Shown here: positions 25,671-33,810 of the stretch, piece by piece | How the letters are laid out: each line of letters opens with the position of its first letter | Position numbering within the stretch: the first letter of the stretch is position 1 | Origin: Butyricimonas faecihominis | GTDB taxonomy: Bacteria; Bacteroidota; Bacteroidia; Bacteroidales; Marinifilaceae | Length of the DNA stretch: 64,000 nt | NCBI RefSeq assembly: GCF_033096445.1 | Contig: NZ_AP028155.1 | Location: 497,880-561,879 of the forward strand | Direction of reading: 5' to 3' | Program-made: the position numbers and the translations under genes | The notes under the pieces: generated by a model | Database searches by the model: none | What the model saw: the letters and a program-made list of their open reading frames with translations, nothing else | What the model was told of the DNA's origin: nothing

Positions 25671-26915
25671 ATGAAAGCTATTATTATTACTATCGGGGAC
25701 GAGATTCTGTTAGGACAGATTCTGGACACGAATTCACAATATATTTCGAGGCAGTTGACCCGTTTGGGGGCCGAGGTGGCGGATATATTGTCTATTGCCG
25801 ATCAACGGGAGGAGATTTGGCAGTGGGTGGATTACGCGATGAAACAAGCGGAACTGATCATCGTGACTGGGGGGTTGGGACCGACAAAGGATGACATGAC
25901 GAAAAAGGTGCTGGCAGAATATTTCGATACTCGCTTGGTGATGAATGAAGAAGTGTTGAGATGGATCGAGAAGTTGCTGGAGAACGGGGGAATGAGAATG
26001 AACGAGGGAAATCGTAGTCAGGCTATCTTACCGGAATCGGCCAAAATTCTTTACAATCGGAAAGGAACGGCTTCTGGGATGTGGTTTGAACGGGACGGAA
26101 AGGTATTGGTGTCTTTGCCGGGTGTTCCTTTCGAGATGGAGGATTTGATGATCCAGAGCGTGATCCCGGAATTGCAGCGCTTGTATCCGCACTTGCATCT
26201 GGATTACAGGATGTTGAAAGTGTATGACATCCCGGAATCAGAGTTGGCTCTTTTGTTGGAGAAATGGGAAGAACATTTGCCGGAAGGGTTCAGCTTGGCT
26301 TACCTGCCGTCGCCGGGATTTGTGAAGTTGCGCCTGACGGCTAAGGGGGATCAGGTTTTTAACTTGGATGCCCGTTACGATAGCTTGAAAGAGACTCTTG
26401 AAGGACAGCATTACACGGAGGGGGAGAATGGAGGAACGGAACGGGAACTTGGGGAATTACTGATGTTGAAGGGAAAGACGATTGCCACGGCAGAGAGTTG
26501 CACGGGTGGAAATATCGCGGCTCAGCTCACGTCGATAGCCGGTTCTTCCGCCTACTTTAGAGGGAGTGTGGTGGCGTATGCCAATGACGTGAAGGAACGG
26601 GTGCTGGGAGTTCGTCCTGAAAGTTTGGAACAATTCGGGGCAGTCAGTGAACCCGTGGTACGGCAGATGGCAGAAGGAGCCCGCCGTTTGATCGGGACGG
26701 ATTATGCCGTTTCTACTTCCGGAATTGCCGGGCCGACTGGCGGTACGGCGGAGAAACCGGTGGGAACCGTGTGGATCGGGGTTGCCGGGCCGGAAAGAAC
26801 GATTGCCCGCAAGTTCGTGTTCTCGTTTACCCGTGAAAGAAATATCGGTAAGGCCACGATGAAGGCGATTGAAATGGTTATCGAAGAAGTGCGTAACGGG
26901 GCAGTAAATAGATGA
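25671..26915 (+). CDS. cinA: CinA family nicotinamide-nucleotide amidohydrolase/competence-damage protein
   Basis: The 414-residue protein has the two CinA domains. The N-terminal molybdopterin-binding-like (COG1058) domain starts MKAIIITIGDEILLGQILD and has VTGGLGPTKDDMTKK. The C-terminal amidase domain (about residues 255-410) has TAESCTGGNIAAQLTSI and SGIAGPTGG. The family deamidates nicotinamide mononucleotide and hydrolyses ADP-ribose in pyridine-nucleotide recycling. The length is standard. Note that a NUDIX/macrodomain pair, also linked to ADP-ribose, lies at 33269-34317. Confidence 0.96.
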   Translation: MKAIIITIGDEILLGQILDTNSQYISRQLTRLGAEVADILSIADQREEIWQWVDYAMKQAELIIVTGGLGPTKDDMTKKVLAEYFDTRLVMNEEVLRWIEKLLENGGMRMNEGNRSQAILPESAKILYNRKGTASGMWFERDGKVLVSLPGVPFEMEDLMIQSVIPELQRLYPHLHLDYRMLKVYDIPESELALLLEKWEEHLPEGFSLAYLPSPGFVKLRLTAKGDQVFNLDARYDSLKETLEGQHYTEGENGGTERELGELLMLKGKTIATAESCTGGNIAAQLTSIAGSSAYFRGSVVAYANDVKERVLGVRPESLEQFGAVSEPVVRQMAEGARRLIGTDYAVSTSGIAGPTGGTAEKPVGTVWIGVAGPERTIARKFVFSFTRERNIGKATMKAIEMVIEEVRNGAVNR

Positions 26916-27021
26916 ATTATTTATAAAGTGAATCCGTCGTGAATCATAGTAAAAAGGCGGGTCTCGGTAAACTTTTTTGTATTTCATGTTCCTATTTCGA
27001 AAATATAAATTACATTTGCAC

Positions 27022-27145
27022 ATCTCACTCAGAAAATAATACAACGTGTAGCGACGCTGAAGGTATTATAAAGCCTCCGGTGCGTGGCTATGCGTAGTGT
27101 TAAATTTTGGGTGAGATCTTAATTTACAGTCCGGAGGCTTTTATG
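27022..27145 (+). ncRNA. structured small RNA candidate with own promoter box and terminator
   Basis: In the 385-bp gap after cinA, a -7 box TACATTTG (27011-27018) precedes a segment whose very 5' end (27022-27034) pairs over 13 consecutive positions, with two G-U wobbles, to 27105-27117. An internal AAGCCTCCGG (27071-27080) pairs perfectly with CCGGAGGCTT (27131-27140), which is followed by T-rich DNA. The two stems cross, so they form either a pseudoknot or alternative folds; the second resembles a terminator. A long terminal closing stem around a large open region recalls 6S RNA, but that identity is a guess. No reading frame explains the sequence. Confidence 0.6.
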
Positions 27146-27252
27146 TTTTGTATGTAATGTAAATAATACATATTGATATTGTTCGTAGGGTAACAATTTT
27201 AAAATTCTAATTTCACTAAAATAGCGGGGCCGTGACGGTTACCCGCTTTTCT

Positions 27253-27283
27253 TTTGTACTTGGCAGGAATTTTGTTATATTTG
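27253..27283 (+). promoter_or_regulatory. strong Bacteroidota promoter for the repeat-protein gene
   Basis: TTTG at 27253-27256 and TATATTTG at 27276-27283, spaced by 19 bp, match the -33/-7 consensus exactly. The start codon is at 27301, so the leader is only about 12 nt. Confidence 0.75.
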
Positions 27284-27300
27284 AGAAATAAATTTTTGCT

Positions 27301-28368
27301 ATGAGAAAGTTTACATTGTTGCTGTTTTTCGTTGTTCTTTGGTCGTTTTCTTATGCTCAGATGGGTGAAGAACAATATTTTGTTGATATACATGGTGATT
27401 TGCGTTATGAATCTCGGGATAGATTTCAAGCATCACTTTCCACGAATATCTTCGGGGATAAGGTTTACAAGGATAATCGGGGAAACGAGGTGAAGTATTC
27501 GAAGGCAATGTGGGAGAAGGTGCCGGGGAAGGATAGACCTTATTTTGAAGATTTTTTGTTCTCTGAGCTGATACATAAATACCGGGATCGGAGAAACGTG
27601 AAGGAGGTGTACGAGATTGATATTTTTGGAGATGCACGATATCGGAATAATCAGGGACAGTCCATGACATTAAGGCGAAATATCATGGGGGAGTTGGAAT
27701 ATTTCAGTAACGAGTTTCGAGCCACGTTAGGAAAAGATATTTTTGAAAATATAATATACAAGGATAATCGGGGAAATAAGGTGACCTATTCAAAAGAGTT
27801 TCTTGGCAAGATCCGAAGAGGAAGACATAGAGGAGACGGGAATGTTGAAGAGTTTTTGTTGTTAGGGTTGGCCAAAGATGTCGGGAAAAAGAAAAATTAC
27901 ACGGAAGAGTACACCGTGGATATATTCGGAAATATTGAATACAAGAATAGCGAGGGACGTCGGGTTTCGATAAAGAAAGATCTGTTTGATGACTTCGAGT
28001 ACAAGGATAATCAGGGGGTAAGTCTTTCTATCCGGAAGGATATTTTTGATCATGTGCAGGTAAATGATGGCAGGGGAAACAAGGTGGATGCCGGGAGAGA
28101 TATTTTTGGTGATCTCCAAGTGAAAGATAATAAAGGAAATAAATGGAGCGTGGAACGGGATATATTCGGGGATTTGAAGTTTCGTCATAATTATAAAGAG
28201 TGTGCCACCTTGAAGAAGAATATTTTTGACGAGAGAGAATATTCCGATAACAAAGGGAATAAAGTCAAGTATTCGAAGGAGGCGTGGGATAAGATGATAA
28301 AGACATACGGAAATGACGAGAAGGTTTTTTCGATGTTGTTGAAAAAGTTTTTCGTGGAGTATCGTTAA
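27301..28368 (+). CDS. secreted protein made of ~20-residue DIFGD/KDNxGN repeats
   Basis: A 355-residue protein with a clear signal peptide (LLLFFVVLWSFSYAQ). After it, nearly the whole sequence is degenerate tandem repeats of about 20 residues with consensus DIFGDLxYKDNxGNKVSxxK, for example DIFGDARYRNNQGQSMTLRR and DIFGDLQVKDNKGNKWSVER. About a dozen units can be counted, some interrupted by longer inserts at about residues 75-100 and 170-200. Alternating hydrophobic strands and DNxG turns suggest a stacked beta-hairpin or beta-solenoid. No catalytic motif or lipobox is seen. It is highly charged and monocistronic. I do not recognise the family. Confidence 0.75.
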   Translation: MRKFTLLLFFVVLWSFSYAQMGEEQYFVDIHGDLRYESRDRFQASLSTNIFGDKVYKDNRGNEVKYSKAMWEKVPGKDRPYFEDFLFSELIHKYRDRRNVKEVYEIDIFGDARYRNNQGQSMTLRRNIMGELEYFSNEFRATLGKDIFENIIYKDNRGNKVTYSKEFLGKIRRGRHRGDGNVEEFLLLGLAKDVGKKKNYTEEYTVDIFGNIEYKNSEGRRVSIKKDLFDDFEYKDNQGVSLSIRKDIFDHVQVNDGRGNKVDAGRDIFGDLQVKDNKGNKWSVERDIFGDLKFRHNYKECATLKKNIFDEREYSDNKGNKVKYSKEAWDKMIKTYGNDEKVFSMLLKKFFVEYR

Positions 28369-28727
28369 GACCTTTTGTCATGCGATTGGGATTTTGGCAT
28401 ATACTATGGCGATGATTGTATTGTAGTCTGTCAATAAGGCAGGTGTGCGTGTTAGAGGTGTATTGATTTGCAATTTTTTTTTACGTTCTTGATTTTGGCT
28501 TTATGGGCATATTTATGTCGATAGTCGTGTTTTATTAACAAAAAGATGTTGTTTTTGGCATAATATTTGTTAATTATCTCCTTGTTTGAATTGGTATAAA
28601 GTTAATTAAAATTTTTAGTGTGATTTTTTCCTATGGGAGTGTAACATTTTTAAACGAAGTCCCGTATTTCGAGTGTTATTTAAGATCAACTTAGATATAT
28701 AACAAGCAAACAATAGTTAACAAACAG
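28369..28727. other. 359-bp AT-rich gap upstream of the OmpA-like gene
   Basis: No gene, clear hairpin terminator or full promoter was recognised. Several T-runs and a near-consensus AATATTTG (28562-28569) occur. The long AT-rich leader is compatible with an independently controlled ompA-type gene. Confidence 0.4.
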
Positions 28728-29918
28728 ATGATGAATATGAAAAAGACGTTTATTTTGTTATTTGTAGCGATTTTGCCATTATTGGCTAGCGCACAAAAAG
28801 AAGAAGTTAAGGTGACTGTGGTAGAAGAAGAGTCTACGGCTCCATGGCGTGGTTTTGTTACCAATGGATTTTGGGATAACTGGTTTATTTCAATAGGTGC
28901 CGGTGGACAAGTTTATTTTGGAGAGTATGATAGTAAGGATGATTTCGGGCGTCGGATTACCCCGACATTTGATTTTTCCGTGGGAAAATGGTTGATGCCG
29001 ACATTAGGAGTTCGGGCTCAGGTTGGTGGTTTCACGTTAAAAGGTTTGACATCTGATCCTGCTAATATTTACGCTAAAGGTCCTTCTCGTGTAGACGGAT
29101 ATTACAAACAAAAATGGCAACAGTTTAACGTGCATGTTGATGGATTGCTGAATCTTTCCAATTGGATTGGTGGTTACCGTACGGATCGTTTCTACGAGGC
29201 AGTTCCGTTTGCCGGTTTTGGTATGATTCATGGTTGTTCTTCTGCGGATAACACGAAGTTTATGTTCGTGGCAGGTTTGATCAATAAAATGCGTTTATCT
29301 AACGCTTTTGACTTTAACATCGAAATCAAGGGTAGTTTGGTTCCCCAGTCATTTGACGGTGATACCGGCGGTAGCAAAGGTGAAGGTATTTTGGGCGTAA
29401 CAGCCGGATTTACGTATAAATTCAACCAACGTAATTTTAGAAGAGAGAAACCGACAGAAATCATTTCTACCGGAGTTTCACCGGAAATGTTAAGTGCTGC
29501 AGAGGCTAAATTGGCAGAGCAAATTCGCCGGGCAGATCGTTTGCAGGATGAGTTGAATCAAGCTCGTAAGGCTCAACCGCAAGTTGTTAAAGAGGTAAAA
29601 GCTGCTCCATTGGCTATATTCTTTAATATCAACAAAGCAAACATTACCGCCAAGGAAATGATTAACTTGAAATACTACGCGGAGATTATCAAGAGCAATC
29701 CGAATCAAGTTTATAGAGTTACCGGATATGCAGACAAAGCAACAGGTACTCCTGCTTACAATCAGAAGTTAAGCGAGAAACGCGCTCAGAACGTGGCTGA
29801 CGCTTTAGTGAAGAAATTTGGTGTTAAGGCCAGCCAATTGCAAGTAGTTGGTAAGGGTGGTGTTGACAATCTTTACGAGGGAGGAGTTCAATTGAGCCGC
29901 GTGGTTATCGTTGAATGA
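28728..29918 (+). CDS. OmpA-family outer-membrane protein
   Basis: A 396-residue protein with a Sec signal (ILLFVAILPLLASAQ). Residues about 40-240 form an N-terminal beta-barrel region (GAGGQVYFGEYDSKDDFG, then aromatic-ending strands). A helix-rich linker at 255-290 (AEAKLAEQIRRADRLQDELN) leads to the C-terminal OmpA peptidoglycan-binding domain (about 295-396) with VYRVTGYADKATGTPAYNQK and LSEKRAQNVADALV. It anchors the outer membrane to peptidoglycan, and such proteins are usually very abundant in Bacteroidota. Alternative starts ATG 28731 or 28737 only trim the signal peptide. Confidence 0.94.
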   Translation: MMNMKKTFILLFVAILPLLASAQKEEVKVTVVEEESTAPWRGFVTNGFWDNWFISIGAGGQVYFGEYDSKDDFGRRITPTFDFSVGKWLMPTLGVRAQVGGFTLKGLTSDPANIYAKGPSRVDGYYKQKWQQFNVHVDGLLNLSNWIGGYRTDRFYEAVPFAGFGMIHGCSSADNTKFMFVAGLINKMRLSNAFDFNIEIKGSLVPQSFDGDTGGSKGEGILGVTAGFTYKFNQRNFRREKPTEIISTGVSPEMLSAAEAKLAEQIRRADRLQDELNQARKAQPQVVKEVKAAPLAIFFNINKANITAKEMINLKYYAEIIKSNPNQVYRVTGYADKATGTPAYNQKLSEKRAQNVADALVKKFGVKASQLQVVGKGGVDNLYEGGVQLSRVVIVE

Positions 29919-29960
29919 TATGAAGACTACATAACTACTAACCATATATACATTTGAGGT

Positions 29961-29997
29961 CGGGATAAAGGGTGATACTTTTATCCCGGTCTTATTT
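29961..29997 (+). terminator. intrinsic terminator after the OmpA-like gene
   Basis: Arms CGGGATAAA (29961-29969) and TTTATCCCG (29980-29988) are followed by GTCTTATTTTAT, 43 bp after the stop codon. Confidence 0.75.
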
Positions 29998-30095
29998 TAT
30001 TGCTCTTGCGGTTTTATATAACTTTTAGCTTTTCGCTTTCAGCTTTTCGCTTAATTAGTTGTATCTTTGCCCGTGAATAATTAAAAAACAGAGAA

Positions 30096-30644
30096 ATGAT
30101 AACAAAGAATAAGTTTGTAACCGTGAGTTACGAGTTGAGAACGGCAGCGGATGCAGAACCCATCGAGATAGCTGATGAGAAGACCCCCTTAGAGTTTATT
30201 TGCGGTCAAGGGCAAACATTGGAATATTTCGAGATGAACCTGTTGAACTTGAACACGGGGAATTCTTTTGATTTCCATATTCCGGCTGCTAACGCTTACG
30301 GTGAGGTGAACGAGGACATGATTGTAGAGTTACCTAAAGATATATTCGCAGAAGTTGAGGCGGAAGAGTTGATTCCCGGAAACGTGCTGCCAATGCAGGA
30401 TAGTTTGGGGCGTCACCTGAACGGGACAATCGTTACCGTGGGTGACGATACGGTGACCATGGATTTCAATCACCCGATGGCCGGCAAAGATTTGTTTTTC
30501 AAGGGTAAGGTGTTGGCAGTAAGAGACGCTACAGATGAAGAACTGGAAAGCTTACATTCTCATAAATGTGGCGGCTGCCACGGTTGTGGATTTGATGGCG
30601 GTTGCGGTTCAGAACACTCTTGCGGTGACGGTTGCTGCCACTAA
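30096..30644 (+). CDS. FKBP-type peptidyl-prolyl isomerase, SlyD-like, with His/Cys-rich metal tail
   Basis: A 182-residue SlyD-type PPIase and folding chaperone. The FKBP core starts VTVSYELRTAADAEPIE, and an inserted-flap region follows GNSFDFHIPAANAYGEVNE, the usual SlyD layout. The last 35 residues are extremely rich in Cys, His and Gly (HSHKCGGCHGCGFDGGCGSE, then HSCGDGCCH). This tail should bind nickel or zinc, as the SlyD tail does in metalloenzyme maturation. A -7 box TATCTTTG lies at 30062-30069. It may form a transcript with no neighbour; AT-word repeats follow. Confidence 0.92.
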   Translation: MITKNKFVTVSYELRTAADAEPIEIADEKTPLEFICGQGQTLEYFEMNLLNLNTGNSFDFHIPAANAYGEVNEDMIVELPKDIFAEVEAEELIPGNVLPMQDSLGRHLNGTIVTVGDDTVTMDFNHPMAGKDLFFKGKVLAVRDATDEELESLHSHKCGGCHGCGFDGGCGSEHSCGDGCCH

Positions 30645-30646
30645 TT

Positions 30647-30802
30647 AATTGAAAATGGAAAATTGAAAATGGAAAATTGGGATAATCAAGTCTTGATTTT
30701 CCATTTTTTATACAGACCAAAAGTTTAATCTACGTTGATCTTTGAATATTGAAGTGTTGTTTTCCTTCATTTTCAATTTTCAATTTTCAATTTTCAATTG
30801 TT
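30647..30802. repeat. inverted AT-word repeats between slyD and aroC
   Basis: The left part (30650-30680) repeats TTGAAAATGGAAAA and its complement GATTTTCCATTTTT follows at about 30696-30708, so it could terminate slyD. The right part (about 30771-30799) is tandem TTTTCAA with period 7 and ends just before the aroC start codon at 30803. Unique sequence lies between. Confidence 0.7.
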
Positions 30803-31882
30803 ATGAACACGATTGGTAAGTTATACACGTTAACCTCTTTCGGAGAGTCACATGGGGAGGCTCTGGGGGGAGTGATTGATGGGTGTCCAGCGGGACTTCC
30901 CTTGTCGGTGGACGAGATTCAGTATGAGCTGTACCGAAGGAGACCGGGACAGTCTTCCGTGACTACTTCAAGGACGGAAGAAGACCGGGTGGAAATTCTT
31001 TCGGGAGTATTCGAAGGGGTGACTACAGGTACACCTATTGGTTTTGTCGTGCGGAATAAGGATCAGCGGAGCCGGGATTATGACGAGATAAAAGATTTAT
31101 TCCGTCCGTCTCATGCCGACTACACGATGCAGGCGAAATATGGTATTCGGGATTACCGGGGCGGGGGACGTTCGTCAGCCCGGGAACACGTGGTTCGTGT
31201 GGTGGGGGGAGCTGTGGCTCGTCAAGTTTTGAAAAGACTGGGCATTTCTGTTCATGGTTACACGTCTCAGGTGGGGCCGATCGTGTTGAATAAAACTTAT
31301 TGCGAGCTAAATTTGGAGGAAACGGAGGCTAATGTGGTACGTTGTCCTGATTCGATGGTAGCGGGGGAAATGGAATTGTTTATCCGAAAAATGCAGGAGG
31401 AACAGGATAGTGTGGGAGGGGTCGTGAGTTGTGTTATCCGGGGAGTTCCCGTGGGTGTAGGAGAACCCGTGTTTGATCGTTTTCAGGCCCGGCTGGGATA
31501 TTACATGATGGGAATTAATGCGGCGAAAGGTTTCGAGTATGGCGAGGGATTCCATGCTGCAAGTATGCGGGGGAGCGAGCATAATGATGCTTTCGTGCTG
31601 AGGAACGGGCAAACGAGGACCTTGACAAATCATGCCGGGGGAGTTTTGGGAGGAATCACTAGTGGAGAGGATATTTATTTCCGGGTTGCTTTTAAGCCCG
31701 TGGCAACGATCGGGCAGGAGCAACAAACTGTGAATCGTTTCGGGGAAGAGGTGACTTTCATAGCCCGGGGACGTCATGACCCATGCGTGGTGCCTCGTGC
31801 GGTTCCCGTGGTGGAGGCGATGGCTGCCATGCTGGTATTGGATATGATGCTGGAGGCCGGGAAAGTACCCTCTCGGGTATGA
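30803..31882 (+). CDS. aroC: chorismate synthase
   Basis: AroC converts 5-enolpyruvylshikimate-3-phosphate to chorismate, the last step of the shikimate pathway, using reduced FMN. The 359-residue protein begins MNTIGKLYTLTSFGESHGEA, the family signature, and carries RRPGQSSVTTSRTEEDRVEI, RGGGRSSARE and SGEDIYFRVAFKPV. I start at ATG 30803; the frame stays open upstream to 30749, but that part is only translated AT-word repeat. No other aromatic-pathway gene is nearby. Confidence 0.97.
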   Translation: MNTIGKLYTLTSFGESHGEALGGVIDGCPAGLPLSVDEIQYELYRRRPGQSSVTTSRTEEDRVEILSGVFEGVTTGTPIGFVVRNKDQRSRDYDEIKDLFRPSHADYTMQAKYGIRDYRGGGRSSAREHVVRVVGGAVARQVLKRLGISVHGYTSQVGPIVLNKTYCELNLEETEANVVRCPDSMVAGEMELFIRKMQEEQDSVGGVVSCVIRGVPVGVGEPVFDRFQARLGYYMMGINAAKGFEYGEGFHAASMRGSEHNDAFVLRNGQTRTLTNHAGGVLGGITSGEDIYFRVAFKPVATIGQEQQTVNRFGEEVTFIARGRHDPCVVPRAVPVVEAMAAMLVLDMMLEAGKVPSRV

Positions 31883-31911
31883 AAGAAGTAAATATTTTTT
31901 TGACAATAAGC

Positions 31912-31942
31912 TTGTTTAGGATGATATTCTTTATTAATTTTG
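31912..31942 (+). promoter_or_regulatory. Bacteroidota promoter upstream of the 96-aa gene
   Basis: TTG at 31912-31914 and TAATTTTG at 31935-31942 are 20 bp apart, matching the -33/-7 consensus. The start codon follows at 31965. Confidence 0.65.
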
Positions 31943-31964
31943 TTGGAAATTAAATATCAGTGTT

Positions 31965-32255
31965 ATGGCAAGTATTAGAAGATTGAAGAAAGATGTTGAT
32001 TATTTGACTTTCGCAGTAATCGCCGATTGTATGAATTACAATTCTAGCGTGGGGAAGAGTGAGCCGGAAGTTGTTAACATCGTGAAAAAGATGGTTGAAT
32101 ATAGAAATGAAACGAGAAGTAAAATTTCTGCTCGTAAATCATTTAACGATAAGAAAGAAGCTAGATCTTATTATAAAGGAATATCTATCGATCTATTGAA
32201 AACAGTAGACGGAGAATTTACCCGTTTGAGCGAGTTGGTAAAACAGAACGCTTAA
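31965..32255 (+). CDS. conserved-looking hypothetical protein (96 aa)
   Basis: A small, highly charged, mostly helical cytoplasmic protein (MASIRRLKKDVDYLTFAVIA start; basic middle RNETRSKISARKSFNDKK; C-terminal KTVDGEFTRLSELVKQ). No domain was recognised. It has its own promoter (31912-31942) and a strong terminator (32279-32308), so it is a compact independent unit and surely a real gene. Basic composition would allow nucleic-acid binding, but no motif supports this. Confidence 0.8.
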   Translation: MASIRRLKKDVDYLTFAVIADCMNYNSSVGKSEPEVVNIVKKMVEYRNETRSKISARKSFNDKKEARSYYKGISIDLLKTVDGEFTRLSELVKQNA

Positions 32256-32278
32256 ATGATGATTGCCCCCAAATGTTT

Positions 32279-32308
32279 GAGCTACCACGTTCTGTGGTAG
32301 CTCTTTTT
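32279..32308 (+). terminator. intrinsic terminator abutting the next start codon
   Basis: Perfect 10-bp arms GAGCTACCAC (32279-32288) and GTGGTAGCTC (32294-32303) with a 5-nt loop, then TTTTT. The next gene's ATG codons begin at 32310-32313, inside or right after the T-run. Confidence 0.9.
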
Positions 32309-32312
32309 GATG

Positions 32313-33023
32313 ATGAACGACGAGATTGTATTACCGGGAATCGGCAAGGTGAAGGTGAGACGGGGAAAGAATATCCGTTTCCTCTCGGTGCGAATGGCAC
32401 CGGGTAGAGGCGTGTGGGTAAACGTTCCCTTCGGGGTAAGTGGACGGCAGGTAGAGGAATTCGTGCATACACAACGGGACTGGATAGAACAGAATTTGGC
32501 GAAGATCAAAGTCTACGAGAAAGACACGGGGGTGGGGTTAGGCATGGATTCCGAGGTGAAGACGAAGTTCCACGTGCTGAAAGTGCTTGCCTGTGACGAA
32601 CTTCGTCCATACTATAAGATCGAGGGAAAAGAAATCCACCTGTATATTCCCCGTGGTACGGCATACTCGAAAATTGCTCCCTACGTGGAAAATTTCTTGG
32701 TAGAGATTTATCGCATGGAGAGCAAGCGTTACTTGCCGGGACGGGTGAGGGAACTGGCAACGCGGTTCGGTTTCCGTTACCGGGCATTGTCTTTTCGGAA
32801 TAATATATCGAACTGGGGGAGTTGTTCGGCGGATGATAATATCAGCTTGAATGTGAAATTGATGAAATTGCCGGATGAGATTATTGATTACGTGATTCTG
32901 CACGAGTTATGTCATACGGTTGAAAAGAATCATTCCAGTAATTTTTGGGCGTTGATGGAAAAAGTGTGTCCCGGGTGTATGCAATTGCGTCGTAGGTTAC
33001 GTCAGTATAATACCAGAGTTTGA
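32313..33023 (+). CDS. YgjP-like zinc metallohydrolase (DUF45 / M48-type fold)
   Basis: A 236-residue protein of the YgjP/WLM group, a minimal soluble metalloprotease fold. The zinc motif HELCHTVEKNH starts at His197 (HExxH, with a third His nine residues on in the usual place). The preceding NWGSCSADDNISLNVKLMKLP is the family signature. ATG 32313 or 32310 is the likely start; they follow immediately after a terminator. The substrate of the family is unknown; some are linked to restriction or repair operons, but not here. Confidence 0.9.
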   Translation: MNDEIVLPGIGKVKVRRGKNIRFLSVRMAPGRGVWVNVPFGVSGRQVEEFVHTQRDWIEQNLAKIKVYEKDTGVGLGMDSEVKTKFHVLKVLACDELRPYYKIEGKEIHLYIPRGTAYSKIAPYVENFLVEIYRMESKRYLPGRVRELATRFGFRYRALSFRNNISNWGSCSADDNISLNVKLMKLPDEIIDYVILHELCHTVEKNHSSNFWALMEKVCPGCMQLRRRLRQYNTRV

Positions 33024-33268
33024 ACGGTATTCTTTCTTCACGGCTTGCTAGCCAGAACGTGAGAATGAACACGATTCCCAACATAGATAATAGCATTTCG
33101 ACTCTTTTCATGATGCAAGTTTTAATATACGTTTTATGCTGAAATGTGGCCAAATGTTACGTTCTCGGGCGTTTTTTATTGATATATTTGTAAATGTTGG
33201 GAAAAGAGGAATCCAGCTTGAGTTTTATTCGTTATATTTGGTAGTTATTTCTTAAATAAGTGAAGACA

Positions 33269-33805
33269 ATGGAAGGACAATATTGTTATCAATACCCTCG
33301 TCCGGCAGTGACCACGGATTGCGTGATCTTCGGGTTTGATGGGGAGATATTGAAGGTGTTATTGGTGGAACGGGGCGGAGAACCCTATAAAGGTTGCTGG
33401 GCATTTCCGGGTGGGTTCCTGAATATGGACGAGACGACGGATGAATGTGCCGTGCGGGAATTGGAGGAAGAAACGGGCTTGAGAGATGTGTTTGTAGAGC
33501 AATTACAGGTTTTTTCCGGCGTGGACCGAGATCCCCGGGGACGGACAATTACGGTGGCTTATTATGCTTTGGTGAATCCCGTGGGGATAAAAGTGGCCGG
33601 ATATGACGATGCGGCAGATGCTCGATGGTTCACCTTGTCGGATATGCCTTCTCTGGCTTTTGATCATGAACACGTGTTGCTGGTGGCATTACATCGTTTG
33701 GCATTGAAAGTTTATTTACAATTGAACGGGATCGAGGAACTAGATGAACATTTCAAGGGATTTGACTTGAAACGTTTGCAGGATCTGATTCCTGATAAAT
33801 TATAG
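33269..33805 (+). CDS. NUDIX hydrolase
   Basis: A 178-residue NUDIX pyrophosphatase. The NUDIX box [20 protein letters not shown] then ETGL fits Gx5Ex7REUxEExGU exactly. The N-terminal [20 protein letters not shown] and the [20 protein letters not shown] segment resemble the group related to ADP-ribose pyrophosphatases and NrtR regulators, but there is no winged-helix domain, so an enzyme is more likely. ATG 33269 is chosen over an upstream GTG 33260. It lies 5 bp before the macrodomain gene, which suggests joint ADP-ribose metabolism. A -7 box TATATTTG lies at 33233-33240. Confidence 0.92.
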   Translation: MEGQYCYQYPRPAVTTDCVIFGFDGEILKVLLVERGGEPYKGCWAFPGGFLNMDETTDECAVRELEEETGLRDVFVEQLQVFSGVDRDPRGRTITVAYYALVNPVGIKVAGYDDAADARWFTLSDMPSLAFDHEHVLLVALHRLALKVYLQLNGIEELDEHFKGFDLKRLQDLIPDKL

Positions 33806-33810
33806 GATAC

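Noticed and set aside
30749..30802. Extended N-terminus of chorismate synthase
   Set aside because: The extra 18 codons only translate the AT-word repeat; the family begins at MNTIGKLYTL.
32881..33111. A small minus-strand frame with a hydrophobic N-terminus (MKRVEMLLSMLGIVFILTFW) after the YgjP-like gene
   Set aside because: A single-helix membrane protein is possible, but two thirds of the frame is antisense to the YgjP-like gene, no promoter box was found upstream, and only about 30 codons are free. Kept out for lack of support.
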